Part shown: one piece after another, positions 1 through 11,480 of the stretch
Position numbering within the stretch: position 1 is the stretch's first letter
Layout: each line of letters starts with the position of its first letter
Assembly (NCBI GenBank): GCA_010909165.1
Contig: MU008158.1
Coordinates: 2,629,478-2,693,477, forward strand
DNA: 64,000 bases
Direction: 5' to 3'
Source of the DNA: Anthoceros angustus
Lineage: Eukaryota > Streptophyta > Anthocerotopsida > Anthocerotales > Anthocerotaceae
The notes under the pieces: generated by a model
What the model was told of the DNA's origin: nothing
Database searches by the model: none
Seen by the model: the letters and a program-made list of their open reading frames with translations, nothing else
Position numbers and translations under genes: made by a program

Positions 1-1858
1 AAGTCCTCTACAAGGGTACATGATGGATATGGTGAGGAGCAATGAATCGACATCACCAACCACATCCATTCCTCGTGACGTGACCTTCATGCCCACGATG
101 AGGGGCTGAGCTCGAGCGCTGGAGGCGTGTATGGAATAGGCACCGGTGCGGAAGATCGTGGCAGGCTGAGACATCCCGCCATGTGCTCGCAATCGCATTC
201 CAAGAAGAAGGTCGACTACAGGGTGCAGCACCGCATATGGGGTGAGGAGGACGATGGCGAGGAGTTCGATGTGGTGGCCTCAAGATGCACAAACGTGGCC
301 CCGGAGATGCCACCACTGCAGAATTGAACGGGGTGAGAAACCGCAGTCGATTCCCATATATTTTGTCCGCAGTTGCGCATTGTGGGAGCGCGACGCTTAT
401 ATGTGCGCCCATGGGGAATCGAACTGTGGGCCACTGGCTGTGATGCGAACCGCAGATGGCGAGGACAATGCATATGCAAAGGGCTTGCAGGACATGGACT
501 TCCTCCCGACATGTATCGGTACATGGGCTAACTCTGCGGTGCGAGTACAGACGCGTGCCCAAATACCTCCACCGGTGGACGGAGGGAAAGCCACCCGTGG
601 GCGTGGGGCCATCACCACCTGCTGCGATGGTGCACAGCGTGAGGGGCGTGTGGCCCAGTTTGCGCCTTCCAAGTGAGCTAGGTGTAGGCGGCGAGAAAAG
701 TGTTTTGTCGCTCCATGACCAGGGCCCGACAATGAGGATTTCTTTGTTCTGGCCTTTTGAGACATGAGCCCAGTGGTGGCTTTGTTGTGGTCGAATGTAA
801 AAGTGGTTAAGTGAAGATGGTGTCTTCCTTGAGGCCTGTATGGTGGCGGTAATCGCCGGCTGGATGGGCTGCGATAGCCCGGTAGGCGTACATGGCGCCT
901 CAGGGCCCTACTCGGCCACAAGGGCTGTATGTGTGCAGCTCAGCGGATGGCTCCTCCACGCTATCTCCCATAAAGGTCTGGCACGGTTTTCCAGTGGCAG
1001 GCGAGATGGGGTCATGCGAATGGATGTGCGATGTGTGACCCTAAAAAAAACATTGTGTGTCACAACCACAAAAGATTCTTCACACGGACACCACAGGCTT
1101 GGTGACGAGATCGGGACACGAGGGCGGCGCCGGCATGTCGTCGAGTGTGTGACACAGAGTTTTCCAGTATGCGGTGAAAACTCTTTTACGATCGAAAAAA
1201 ACCCTAAAGGGCTTCCTGACGAGATCGGTATTCCATACAAAGGAGTTTGTTTCTCATTCGTCGAATATGAAAATTATACAGCATATAAACACGTCTCAAT
1301 AATATACCATATAAATACGTCTCAATAATATACCTTCTTCTTCTTGAGTATGAGTTATCAACTTCATAAATAATAATTTTACTAGAATTTATATTTATAG
1401 ATCTAGTAAATATTATATAATTTATATTAGAATATATTTATTACAAAATGTATTAAAATATATTTTTATAAACATATTATAACGCACAACACATGCGTGC
1501 ATGCACGAGCTACATGCAGTGTGGAAAATGGACGACACACATATATCCATAGGTAGTGTAAGGAGGATGACAATGTTGAGGGTCCAGGCAGGCAGGCTAT
1601 TGAGAGTGTAGGCTAAATGGCAGGGCAACTGGGTGAGTGGTTTGACGCGACTCGGGCGGCGACTGGCAGCTGCACGTTGTCTCCCATCCCAGTCACAGGC
1701 CTGACTACTCTTCGTGAGTCCAGTCGGCGCCCGCACGCTTTGTGTCCGCCCGCGCGTTCGTCTCCGCCCCCGCCGGGCTCGAGGCCGTGTCCGCTTGCGC
1801 TTTCGCTTTGAGCTTTGAGCTTTGCGCTTTCGCTTTCGTTTTCGCCTCCGCTTGCCCT
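1..1858. other. Upstream region without recognisable gene
   Basis: Open frames occur on both strands in the first 1.3 kb, but none shows a protein family I recognise and none chains into a spliced gene. From about 1260 to 1500 the sequence turns AT-rich and holds a 27-bp tandem duplication (about 1281-1333). The motif GACGAGATCGG occurs twice, near 1106 and 1219. The last 200 bp before 1859 is the likely promoter and 5' leader of the downstream gene. I see no clear TATA box there. This could be intergenic DNA or old transposon sequence. Confidence 0.5.
1281..1333. repeat. 27-bp tandem duplication, two copies
   Basis: Two adjacent near-identical units containing ACGTCTCAATAATATACC, differing by one base. 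They lie in an AT-rich intergenic stretch. Confidence 0.8.
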
Positions 1859-4492
1859 ATGAAGTCCTTCAGGAAGCTGAGCAATCTGGTGCTCAACACG
1901 CACAAATCGCCCAGGGACAAGGATAAGGCTGACAGGGAGAGGGAGAGGCGCAGCGATGGCGGGGACGGGATGCCAGGGGTGCAAGATGCAGAGGGCCTCA
2001 CCATCGCACGAGGAATGCAGGTGCTTGCCTGTTTCCATGCTCTTGAGTCAGTAAAAAAAAGGCCATGCCGGCCAGCGCCATCCAAAAACGCTGACTGTTT
2101 GTTTGTGCCGGACTGGAAATATGGGTGCAGGAGTTGCGGGACATGACTGCCCGCTACCAGGGCTTGGTCACCGTCTCTGCGCAGCTTGCAGCCTGTGCTT
2201 ACGGTTAGATCTTTGTACTCTGCTCCTCTGGGGATGGGGGCATGGGCATTCACATTCGCAAAGTCTTACTCACCTCATCTTCTGCCACAGAGTTTTCTGG
2301 AGCGGTTCAGGACATGGGGTCTTACTGCGTGAACAATTTCGGATTCGTGGGGAATGACGATATCGGTTAGCTCATGTCCTTGCCCTTGCTGCAGCAGCAG
2401 CAGCTCCGTTCTGTCGCTCTGCTGGATTCCCTCGCTCACGCTTTGCTCTGGTGTCTAGGTAAGATCTTCGAAACCGTGGGGAAGGTGCAGTCTGAGATCT
2501 CCAAATTTCTGGACCTCTATGTTCGTATTCAATTCACTCACTTTCGATCTCTGCCAGCGCTCTGAACAGCAGCTCGTCTTTTTCCTCCAACTTGTGTGTG
2601 TGCCTCCAGTGGTACCGCTGCTCTTCTCTGATCCCCTTCTGTGCAGGGTAGTCATGTGTCCCAAACCATAGTCACCCCGACGGAGAGTCTGCTGGCTGAG
2701 CTTCGGCGTCTCGAGGTCAGTGGCAAATCCTCAACATGTCGTTTTGCAGAGACCAAAATTTCCGAGGCTCGTCCGCTTATGAAAACGATGTTGGTGCAGG
2801 ATTCAAATAGACAGTACGATGCAAAGAGGTGAGTGGACATGGTCCTCTGTCGCCGTTTGGGGCGGTGGAGCACTTGAGTAAGTTGGTTGGTGACTTGCTG
2901 TGACAGGCAGGCATATGATACTTTGAGGTACAATAGCTTGTCTGGAAGGATGAGGAGTTCCAAGGAAGATGCCCTTCTGGAGAGGCAGATGCAGCAGAAC
3001 AAAGTGGAGCGTGAGGAGCTGGCCGTTTTCATCGGTTGCCGCCTGCTGTCCTTGCAGCACGGTCGCCCACGGAGTCTTATAACCCAGGCAGCTCGCCATT
3101 ACACCGCCCAGGTGGTCTCTCACTCTGCCTACAGGCTATGGGAAATGCACCCATTAAAGTCAAGAATGTGACTTAAGATCCGACCGTGTACGCTTCTCAG
3201 GTCCAGCTCTTCAGCAGCGTACTGGAGGCCCTTCAGGGGATTGAAAGCTACATGAAGAACGTAATGCAGGAGCGTGACATTGATGAGAATCTCAACTCTG
3301 CAGCCGTTGCAGCTTCAGAGAAGCAGGTGGGTGCTGACACTCGGCGAAGGTTGCTTTGCTCGTAAGTCGTTCTGTTGCTTCTCTCTAGTCACCCTGGCTA
3401 CGTGTTAGTATGCAGAGCGTGAAAGTTCCCGACAAGAACAACAGCAAGCCCAGTACTCCATCCACGAGGGCTTTGCCTGTTCAAAGTCCCGTCGAGCAGA
3501 TTTGGGCCAACATGCGGAGAACCAACACCGCCATGACGCCTGCATCCCCTCCTGGTTATCAGAAGGTCTATGTATGCGACCCTATGGTGGTATCTCCTCC
3601 TCCGTCACCTCGACAAGAGCTTGGGACATCCGTCACTCTTGGGCCTCCATCCAGGCGGCCACCCACTCCGCCTATCCCGCCTGTCCAGGTTGATGAGGTT
3701 CAGGATGTGGAGCACTTGGATCTCACACTAATTGAGGAGGCCAGGGGAAGCACCAGTGACAACCAGGAGCAGAGTGATGTTGCGGCTGTGGCAGAGGAAG
3801 CATCGGCCATGTTGCATGAGACAGTGCAGGTTCAACAGGAGGCCTCCGGTGCCAGGCCAACTGCAACCTCTGCTTCTCCCAGGACCAGCCACGTGCCTCC
3901 CACGGTGACCTTAGGTATTCCTACACTATCCTCAGCTGCCATCAGCAATGAGCAGAGTCATAACAAGAACAGGAGGCCTGACAGCATACCGGAAGCCTCA
4001 CCGGTTAGGCGACACTCTCAGTCAGGGCCTCTGACAAGGGATGGGACTCCTTGGTCGGTTCCCGTGACCAGAGCCAGCAGCAGTTTGAACAGGTTGCCCA
4101 GAGACCACACCATCTTTGGTACGCCAAGGTCATCTAAAGTGGCCAAGGTGCAAATAAGCGAGCTGCATAAGCTGCCTGCCCCTCCATCCTCAGCTCCCGC
4201 TACTTCTGGGGCTGGGCATACTGGTGGGGGAAGAGGGACGGCCCGCTCGGGCCCCTTGCTCAAGAGTCATGATGATGTGGCATCAAGAACTAGAACTACT
4301 GCTCGCCAACAGCTCCTGGCTGCTGAAGCTGCCTATGGTCGCAGTGGGGTGTCTAGAAGCCTGTCGCTTCCTGCATCTGCACCCAAGATTCAGTTGTCTA
4401 CCCCACCCAACGTGAATGACTCTCTGCGTGCAACTCGTAAACCCTCGAGAATTGAAAAGAAGGAGAGGACTGTGAGTGTCGGCGGTGCATAA
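1859..4492 (+). CDS. At2g33490-like hydroxyproline-rich / BAR-like protein
   Basis: Nine exons rebuild a 650-residue protein: 1859-2020, 2131-2203, 2291-2365, 2459-2520, 2647-2715, 2752-2828, 2907-3111, 3201-3326 and 3389-4492. The sum is a multiple of three and there is no internal stop. The N-terminus begins MKSFRKLSNLVL, like Arabidopsis At2g33490. Residues about 1-285 are helical and carry family landmarks, including TESLLAELRRLE and RSLITQAARHYTAQ. The last exon encodes a proline- and serine-rich tail with a conserved VQISELHKLP box. The family is plant-specific and functionally unclear; a membrane-binding BAR/AH-like N-terminal fold is suggested for relatives, which is inference here. 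The exon 6 acceptor at 2751 is the least certain join, because the AG two bases upstream would give a stop. The gene converges on the WDR89-like gene, only 145 bp away. Confidence 0.9.
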
Positions 4493-4859
4493 GGTGCATT
4501 TCCCAAGTGCCAGTGTCTCACAGCTTAATTGCACAATTGCGTCCCTATGTACCATGCTGTCCGGCAACTCAGTTGTACAACTACATTCAAAACTGTGAAG
4601 CCCCCTCCTTACCACCATTTTTACTGTCACTCACTGTCTATTCATGCCGTAGTCGTGCAGCTTCATCCGGGTTTCCCTTGCTCAACCAGCTGCAGATCCT
4701 CCCGTCCTCACCACCGCTCCAGTAAGTTGGCCCTGAAATGGAGCCTGTGCCACTCCAAACACTTCTTACAACCTCCGAATGCCCGCCTTGAAGTATGACA
4801 CTGGCCTGTCCCACATCCGAGTCCAAAAGTAACGGGAAGACTCCAACGGAGCCACTTTG

Positions 4860-6123
4860 GGTACCACCTAGAACGGAAAGACATCCCGTAGACGATGAGT
4901 ACTGACAGTCGATGAGGTAATCCACCTGTAAATATGCATCCGCAGGTGAGAGCTGATTTCCTCCAGACACCAACAGCGCTCTCATACAACAAAGCCTGAT
5001 CTTGGTTTGGGCTCTGAAGAGTTGAACGCATGCATAGCATTTCCCACCAGGACGATGAAGAACTTGAGGGCAGGGCCATGTGGGTATTTTCTCCCTCATA
5101 CCAGTTCAAACATAAATCACACTCCCCACCCACACTGGGTCATCAGTTGAACTGGCAATCACGGCTGGATTCTACTGGGAGTCATCATAGACTACAACGT
5201 GCACGCACACGAAGAGTGGAAGGTGTCAAGAAAACACGTACAGAGTCCAAAGGCCAGTTGGATGTCAATCGTGACCTGATATCACCAAAGTCGGCTTGCA
5301 TCACTGAGGAGTCCATCTGCCAGATGCTGCATCACGTCATCGTAAGATGCAATGAGGAGCTTCTCCGGAATGGAGGAGTCAAAGGCTCCACTAAAAAGCC
5401 CAACAGACTCCATACCTCAGGGTCTCAATATGTGTCAAGCACCATATTTTTTGATACTGCTCCCCGTGAAAGCCGAACTTGGAGACAGACGTTCCAACGT
5501 TCATGACCTGGACCATGGAAAGTTAGAGGAGAAGCGAAGCCGAGCGAAACTTGCTTAAGAGCGAGAGGAAGAACTATGAGCTAAGCCAAGTATCTCACCG
5601 ACTGCAAGGCGTCCTCTTCAGCGATGTTCCCACTGGTGTCAACCGTACAAACAAGGCCATCCACTGATGCGGACACTACTCGTTCTTGTTTACAGGCATG
5701 GAACTTCACCTAGAAGGTGAAACTGGACAAACCCGTCGTCAACGAGAATGGGTTGACCAATTCAAAGGCCAAACCCAAACGAAGAGAAGCAAAACAGACA
5801 TTCAAAAACCAGAAACCTGCGTCACAGCTTCGGTGTGGAGCTCGTCCAAGCATGATAGTTGCTGTTTTTTCCTCCAGTCCCAGAATACCAACTGCTAGCA
5901 AGTAGTGAAAGTGTGCAGGTTAGCATCAAAATAAGCTCCATAGCCCCAGACATAGTTTGGTTTGCCAGTGAAGGGGAACATAGATACCTCGGCACCAACA
6001 CCAGCAACGACAGCACACCCCGATGAGCCCCCACAGCTGAAGCTCCACACCTCTTGCGACGAAGAATTGGGCCTCAGCACACCAACCTAGGAGCATTTGA
6101 AGGCCTCAGTACAGAGCCTTTTG
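4860..6123. repeat. Tandem duplication, copy 1 (1264 bp)
   Basis: Runs from GTACCACCTAGAACGG to GAGCCTTTTGT and holds WDR89-like exons 2 to 6 plus the start of the terminal exon. It is directly abutted by copy 2. Confidence 0.95.
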
Positions 6124-7377
6124 TGTACCACCTAGAACGGAAAGACATCCGTAGACGATGAGTACTGACAGTCGATGAGGTAATCCACCTGTAAATATGC
6201 ATCCGCAGGTGAGAGCTGATTTCCTCCAGACACCAACAGCGCTCTCCTACAACAAAGCCTGATCTTGGTTTGGGCTCTGAAGAGTTGAACGCATGCATAG
6301 CATTTCCCACCAGGACGATGAAGAACTTGAGGGCAGGGCCATGTGGGTATTTTCTCCCTCATACCAGTTCAAACATAAATCACCTCCCCACCCCACACTG
6401 GGTCATCAGTTGAACTGGCAATCACGGCTGGATTCTACTGGGAGTCATCATAGACTACAACGTGCACGCACACGAAGAGTGGAAGGTGTCAAGAAAACAC
6501 GTACAAGTCAAAAGGCCAGTTGGATGTCAATCGTGACCTGATATCACCAAAGTCGGCTTGCATCACTGAGGTCCATCTGCCAGATGCTGCATCACGTCAT
6601 CGTAAGATGCAATGAGGAGCTTCTCCGGAATGGAGAGTCAAAGGCTCCACTAAAAGCCCAACAGACTCCATACCTCAGGGTCTCAATATGTGTCAAGCAC
6701 CATATTTTTTGATACTGCTCCCCGTGAAAGCCGAACTTGGAGACAGACGTTCCAACGTTCATGACCTGGACCATGGAAAGTTAGAGGAGGAAGCCAGCGA
6801 AACTTGCTTAAGAGCGAGAGGAAGAACTATGAGCTAAGCCAAGTATCTCACCGACTGCAAGGCGTCCTCTTCAGCGATGTTCCCACTGGTGTCAACCGTA
6901 CAAACAAGGCCATCCACTGATGCGGACACTACTCGTTCTTGTTTACAGGCATGGAACTTCACCTAGAAGGTGAAACTGGACAAACCCGTCGTCAACGAGA
7001 ATGGGTTGACCAATTCAAAGGCCAAACCCAAACGAAGAGAAGCAAAACAGACATTCAAAAACCAGAAACCTGCGTCACAGCTTCGGTGTGGAGCTCGTCC
7101 AAGCATGATAGTTGCTGTTTTTTCCTCCAGTCCCAGAATACCAACTGCTAGCAAGTAGTGAAAGTGTGCAGGTTAGCATCAAAATAAGCTCCATAGCCCC
7201 AGACATAGTTTGGTTTGCCAGTGAAGGGGAACATAGATACCTCGGCACCAACACCAGCAACGACAGCACCCTGATGAGCCCCCACAGCTGAAGCTCCACA
7301 CCTCTTGCGACGAAGAATTGGGCCTCAGCACACCAACCTAGGAGCATTTGAAGGCCTCAGTACAGAGCCTTTTGTGT
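6124..7377. repeat. Tandem duplication, copy 2 (1254 bp)
   Basis: Near-identical to 4860-6123. The differences I could list are about eight short indels and very few substitutions, for example a lost C in CATCCCGTAG, which shifts the frame of the VDYLIDCQYS exon. Ends at 7377, within the intron after the first WD exon. Confidence 0.95.
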
Positions 7378-7809
7378 GACAACATCAGAGCAGGGCTGGA
7401 GTGGAGTCGGTGACACAAACCTGAGACCGGGACCGAACGTCCCATGCACGAAGGGTTCCATCACTTGAGGAAGACAACAAGAGGTTGGGTGACAATTGCT
7501 CCATGTAGGCCACCTGCGTGATGGTATCCTCATGGCCGCAGCATAACCCCAGAAGCTTGCCCGTAATGGGAGAGTACAGGCAGATGGAGTTGGTAGAAAG
7601 AGAGACTGCCATGACAGAATTGCTAGCGCTGCCATGCACATAACACAACACAGGTTGGCAGAGCCCGCTGAAGAGCAGAAGATCGGATTGTCGGGAGTAG
7701 AGAGTACGCACTTGACGGCAACGTCGAAGACATAGTCGGAGTCCGAGCCGGAAGCATTGGCCGCCGCACCGGCCTGGATGCGGTGAAGGAGGTGAGGACG
7801 CGCCGCCAT

Positions 7810-8002
7810 CGAGGAACAAATTCGTACACGTTGAATTTCTCTCACCTAAGATAGCGGGTGGTAGGTAGTATCCAACACATGTACGTATCCAGATCAGAGT
7901 CGCTGCACTAGGTTTCAACTCTTCGGACCAATACGCTCTCCTCCAGTTCTAGGTTTCCTTGAGCGGAGCAGAGACGAGGCATCTCTGCGCAATCAGGCCG
8001 AC
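7810..8002. promoter_or_regulatory. Divergent promoter, WDR89-like / TOM20
   Basis: Only 193 bp separate the likely start codons of the WDR89-like gene (minus) and TOM20 (plus), so both 5' leaders and promoters must fit here. I see no clear TATA box in either direction, which is common for broadly expressed housekeeping pairs. Confidence 0.7.
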
Positions 8003-8979
8003 ATGGACAGCATCCCAAGGGAGGAGCTGGAGCGGCTCATGTTCTTCGAGCAGGCCAGGGAAAAAGCCGCCGCCGACTACATTCGATCTCCCAAGGATCC
8101 CGATGTACGTGTTTTCTACTACTACACTATCAGGACAGAACAGGACTCTACCATGACCCCCACCATGTGTGCTAACAGTCTTCCATGTTCAGAATTTGAC
8201 ACGATGGGGAGGGGCCTTGCTGGAGTTGGCACAGTTTCGCCAAGGCCAGGACTCAATAGACATGGTTCAAGGTCAGAACTCCATTCCCTTTCTCTCCTCC
8301 GCTGGCTTTAGAGACGGATTTTTGTGAAACCTGTCATCCGGTGGCTGCAGATGCTGTGTCCAAGTTGGAGGAAGCTTTGCGGATAAATCCGAAGAAGCAT
8401 GATGCCCACTGGTGTCTGGGGAACGCGTATACTTCACAGGGCTTTCTGGTCTCCGAAACCGATAAGGCTAACGAGTACTTCAGAAAGGCAGTGCGATGCT
8501 TCCAGCAAGCTTTGGATGAGGTGGGACGGCATGCATGCATGGCATCCTTGACATGCAACCAGCTTGCTCTGCTCAGCTGGCCCCGAAGCTCATGGCCTTT
8601 TCCTCCCTGTGCAGGAGCCTTCCAGCGAATTGTATCAAAAGGCCCTGGAGATGACACTGAAGGTATGTTCATCGTCTCGTTGTGTCACAGACTTGCATGG
8701 CCATGGTCGTATCCTAACTGATCTGCTTCGTCCTCAAATCAGGCACCTGCGCTGCATCAGGAGCTTCAGAAGCAGTTGGCCTCCCAGCAGGTGGGTGTGG
8801 GCGGCGGAGGGGGAGGATCTCTTGGCGCGGGCACATCCAAGGCCGGCAAGAAGAAGAAGAAGAACAGTGACTTCAAGTACGACGTGCTAGGGTGGGTGGT
8901 GTTGGCGGCAGGAGTTGTTGCTTGGGTGGGGTTAGCGAAGTCATCCATGCCACCCCCACCTCCCCCAACGTTGAGATAG
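8003..8979 (+). CDS. TOM20: Mitochondrial import receptor subunit TOM20 (plant type)
   Basis: Exons 8003-8104, 8193-8271, 8351-8520, 8615-8662 and 8743-8979 give 211 residues in a clean frame, close to the usual 200-210 of plant TOM20. The N-terminus ([20 protein letters not shown]) and the TPR-like helices ([31 protein letters not shown]) are diagnostic. A glycine stretch and a KKKKK basic patch precede a C-terminal membrane anchor ([18 protein letters not shown], about residues 182-200), so the protein is tail-anchored. This is the plant arrangement, opposite in polarity to animal and fungal Tom20. It sits in the outer mitochondrial membrane and binds presequences of imported proteins. The anchor-coding end of the last exon is part of a tandem duplication (8904-9225). 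Confidence 0.96.
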
Positions 8980-9225
8980 AAGCAGTCATGTAGGGGGCGG
9001 GGAAAAGGCAAAAGGGTGGACGTTACGGCGTGTCAAGTTTTAGGGTCTTCCATGAAATGAGTCCGGCGGCAGGAGTTGGTGCTTGGGTAGATTAGCGAAC
9101 TCATCTATGTCTCGCTCCCTCCCCATTAAGATCCAAGCAGCTATGTAGGGAGCGGGGAAAGGGTAAAAAGGGTCGACATCACGGCGGGCCTAGTCGTATG
9201 TTTTCGTATGTGAAATGAAGTAAGG
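8904..9225. repeat. Tandem duplication of the TOM20 3' end (2 x about 161 bp)
   Basis: Copy A (8904-9064) covers the TOM20 anchor codons, the stop and the proximal 3' region. Copy B (9065-9225) repeats it with moderate divergence and still shows an AGVGAWV-like anchor remnant followed by a stop. Shared landmarks are GGCGGCAGGAGTTG, GTAGGG(G/A)GCGGGGAAA and GTGAAATGA-like ends. Confidence 0.85.
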
Positions 9226-9229
9226 CATG

Positions 9230-9237
9230 TATATAAG
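9230..9237 (+). promoter_or_regulatory. TATA box candidate of the transporter gene
   Basis: TATATAAG lies 343 bp before the start codon of the transporter, implying a 5' leader of about 300 bp. It sits just beyond copy B of the TOM20 3' duplication. Confidence 0.45.
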
Positions 9238-9579
9238 GCACTGCAGAAACGTCCACCTCTTGAACATATGCCACAGCACGAGCATAGCATGGGAGCCAGT
9301 TTCCCGGAGCGGATGTTAATGCGTTTGGAAGCTAATTGGACGTTGGCTGACCGCCCGGGGTTCTTATGTCTCGAGGTTGCCACTGCTGAATTTATTGTTT
9401 TTACTGCAAGCTACAAATATTCCTGCCTGCCGTCCCTTTCTTTGTGGTCTTTTCTTGCTCGCTGTGCTGTCGTGTGCTGCGTCCCGGACAGCCCGTCGAG
9501 GACTTGAGGACTTGAGGGCCCGTTCGGCTGGTTGATCGGGTATCCGGACGCGGCTGGCGAGGAGGAGGAGGCAGACGAC

Positions 9580-10984
9580 ATGGCGGAAAAAAACGAGAAG
9601 AAGGCTTCCGTGTCTGATGTCGGTGCCTGGGCCATGAACATCAGCAGCTCCGTGGCGATCATCATGACCAACAAGCAAGTGATGCGAGCGAGTGGATACG
9701 ACTTTGTGTTTGGTATGCTTCGGATTGCTCCCTCTCCTCCTTTTGCAAATTGCGTTGGCCTCTCATTGCTTCCAGCTTAATTTGGTTTGGATGTTGTTCC
9801 AGCCACATCGTTGACAGCCTTCCACTTCACCCTAACGTCCGTGGTGGGATTCATTCATCGGGCCTCCACCAAAGCATCGGCCAAAACTGTGCCGTTTTGG
9901 GATCTCTTTTGGTTTTCGCTAGTGTCTAACTTGTCCATCGTCGCGATGAACTCCAGTTTGATGCTGAACTCTGTTGGGTTCTATCAGGTACTGCTCGCTC
10001 CTGGCCCTTGCTCTCGTCTGCTCTTTGCTCTGCTTTTTCTGATGTCTTGTATCTGTTTCAGATCTCCAAGCTTAGTATGATCCCGGTCGTGTGCGTGCTG
10101 GAGTGGCTTCTCAATGGCAAAACGTACACGAGGCAGATTAAGGGTGCTGTGCTCATTACCATGCTTGGTGTGGGAGTTTGCACCGTCACCGATGTGAAAA
10201 TCAACCTCAAAGGGTTACTCACCGCGGTCATCGCCGTTCTAGCCACGGGCATTCAGCAAATAGTAAGCAGTTGCTTACTCCTTCGTCCGCACGCTTTTCG
10301 TGATGAGATCTGTTCGTGCTAACTTGGGGCCGGCCTGTTTGCAGTTTATTGGCTCGCTGCAGAAGAAGCACAACATCGCGTCATTCGATCTCCTGAGCAA
10401 GACGGCCCCCATGCAAGCTGCATCGCTGCTGGTGTTTGGCCCCTTCGTGGACTACATTCTGACTGGACGGAGTATCCTGAGCTACTCCCTTTCGTGGGGA
10501 GCCACCGTAAGTCTAGCCATTTTTTTTCTTTTCCTTGTTTCTGCTTGCTGGCTGTGCCCTGGGCCAGTATGTCAACCACTTTGACATAGGTTCTTGATTC
10601 CCAAGTTTCTTGTGATCTTCGGATCCCTCTCATTGAGAGTTTCTTGTGCAGTTTTTTATTGGCCTCTCCTGCGTACTCGCCGTCTTCTGCAATATGAGCC
10701 AGTATATGTGCATCGGCCGCTTCTCGGCAGTAACTTTCCAAGTGTTGGGCCACATGAAGACTGTCTGCATCTTGATTCTCGGATATCTCCTGTTTGACTC
10801 AGCTTTATCTCTGAAAAACACGTTGGGAATGACCGTTGCCATAGTTGGCATGTTCGTGTACCAATGGGCTGTGGAGCAAGCCAAAATTGCTGCGTTGATG
10901 AAGGATGCTAGTTTTTCAGAGGACGAGCTTACTTTGCTAAAAAGTGGGCCGGAGAGTAAGGATGTGGAAAGCGGGCTAAGATAA
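9580..10984 (+). CDS. URGT: UDP-rhamnose/UDP-galactose-type Golgi transporter
   Basis: Exons 9580-9712, 9803-9987, 10062-10262, 10345-10506 and 10652-10984 encode 337 residues with consistent phases. The protein matches the URGT branch of the plant nucleotide-sugar transporter family (NST-KT / drug-metabolite transporter superfamily). Family landmarks are VSDVGAWAMN at the N-terminus, NSVGFYQISKLSMIPVVCV, GSLQKK, LLSKTAPMQA, SQYMCIGRFSAVTFQVLGHM and a cytosolic acidic tail with ELTLLKSGPE and DVESGL. About ten membrane segments are expected. Members exchange UDP-rhamnose or UDP-galactose for UMP across the Golgi membrane for pectin and glycoprotein synthesis. Substrate choice cannot be read from sequence alone. 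The start is the first ATG in frame after a purine-rich leader; the adjacent residues match the family N-terminus. Confidence 0.95.
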
Positions 10985-11480
10985 GTAGAAGGATCAGAGT
11001 TCGTGCAAAGATCTCACAGCGTCTGTTCTGTGCATTGAAGATGCAGGCGAGCAAGCATATACAACCCGTTGTAGTTATGGGTGCAGCACTTTGTGTGCTC
11101 CTTGGAATCCAGGGAGCGTACCGTGAGTTCGAGCGGAGTTGTTTTGCAGGTCTTGCCAGTTCAAAAGGCAGGTTTTCCCTTCGGACGTGGCAAATGCACT
11201 GCAATAGGAACTCCATAGAGGAAGCCATCTGGACCATTCATCTGTTAATTTGAGAGGTGCCTGCCGCACCTCTAATTTAACAATCCCCATTCTTTCGTCA
11301 TTCGTCCGTTATCTTGGAAGTCCTTGTGTCAGTTGTCAGTTTTGTAGGGCATTTGATGAGTCCTTGATGTCGAGATTGGTGACGACTTTATGTCAGACAT
11401 ATATAAAACATAGGTCAAACTTCCAGGATCTACAGAGCAGGAGATTCAAGTCTTCAAAGAGAATTGTTCAGCCCCCGCTT
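10985..11480. other. Convergent intergenic region
   Basis: The transporter ends at 10984 and the phosphatase gene ends at 11481 on the other strand, so this stretch should hold both 3' UTRs. I see no further coding signal or RNA gene. Confidence 0.6.

Larger units (their letters stand above)
4638..7809 (-). pseudogene. WDR89: WDR89-like WD-repeat gene with internal duplication
   Basis: Exons on the minus strand encode a WDR89-family beta-propeller, for example a WD unit at 7640-7421 (CGHEDTITQVAY ... GTLRAWDV). Others are QLVFWDWRKKQQ (exon 5894-5817), a VSASVDGLVC unit, VMNVGTSVSKFGF plus IWCLTHIETL, and the terminal exon 4925-4638 with VDYLIDCQYS and GGHSEVVRSV. The likely start is the ATG at 7809; the reading frame between about 7733 and 7640 needs an unresolved splice. 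A 1.25-kb block (6124-7377) repeats 4860-6123, so all middle exons occur twice. The upstream copy ends inside a truncated terminal exon and has single-base indels that break frame. If the assembly is right, the gene makes an over-long or nonfunctional mRNA. If the duplication is an assembly artefact, the gene is intact. WDR89 homologues are poorly characterised. The gene shares a divergent promoter with TOM20. Confidence 0.82.
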
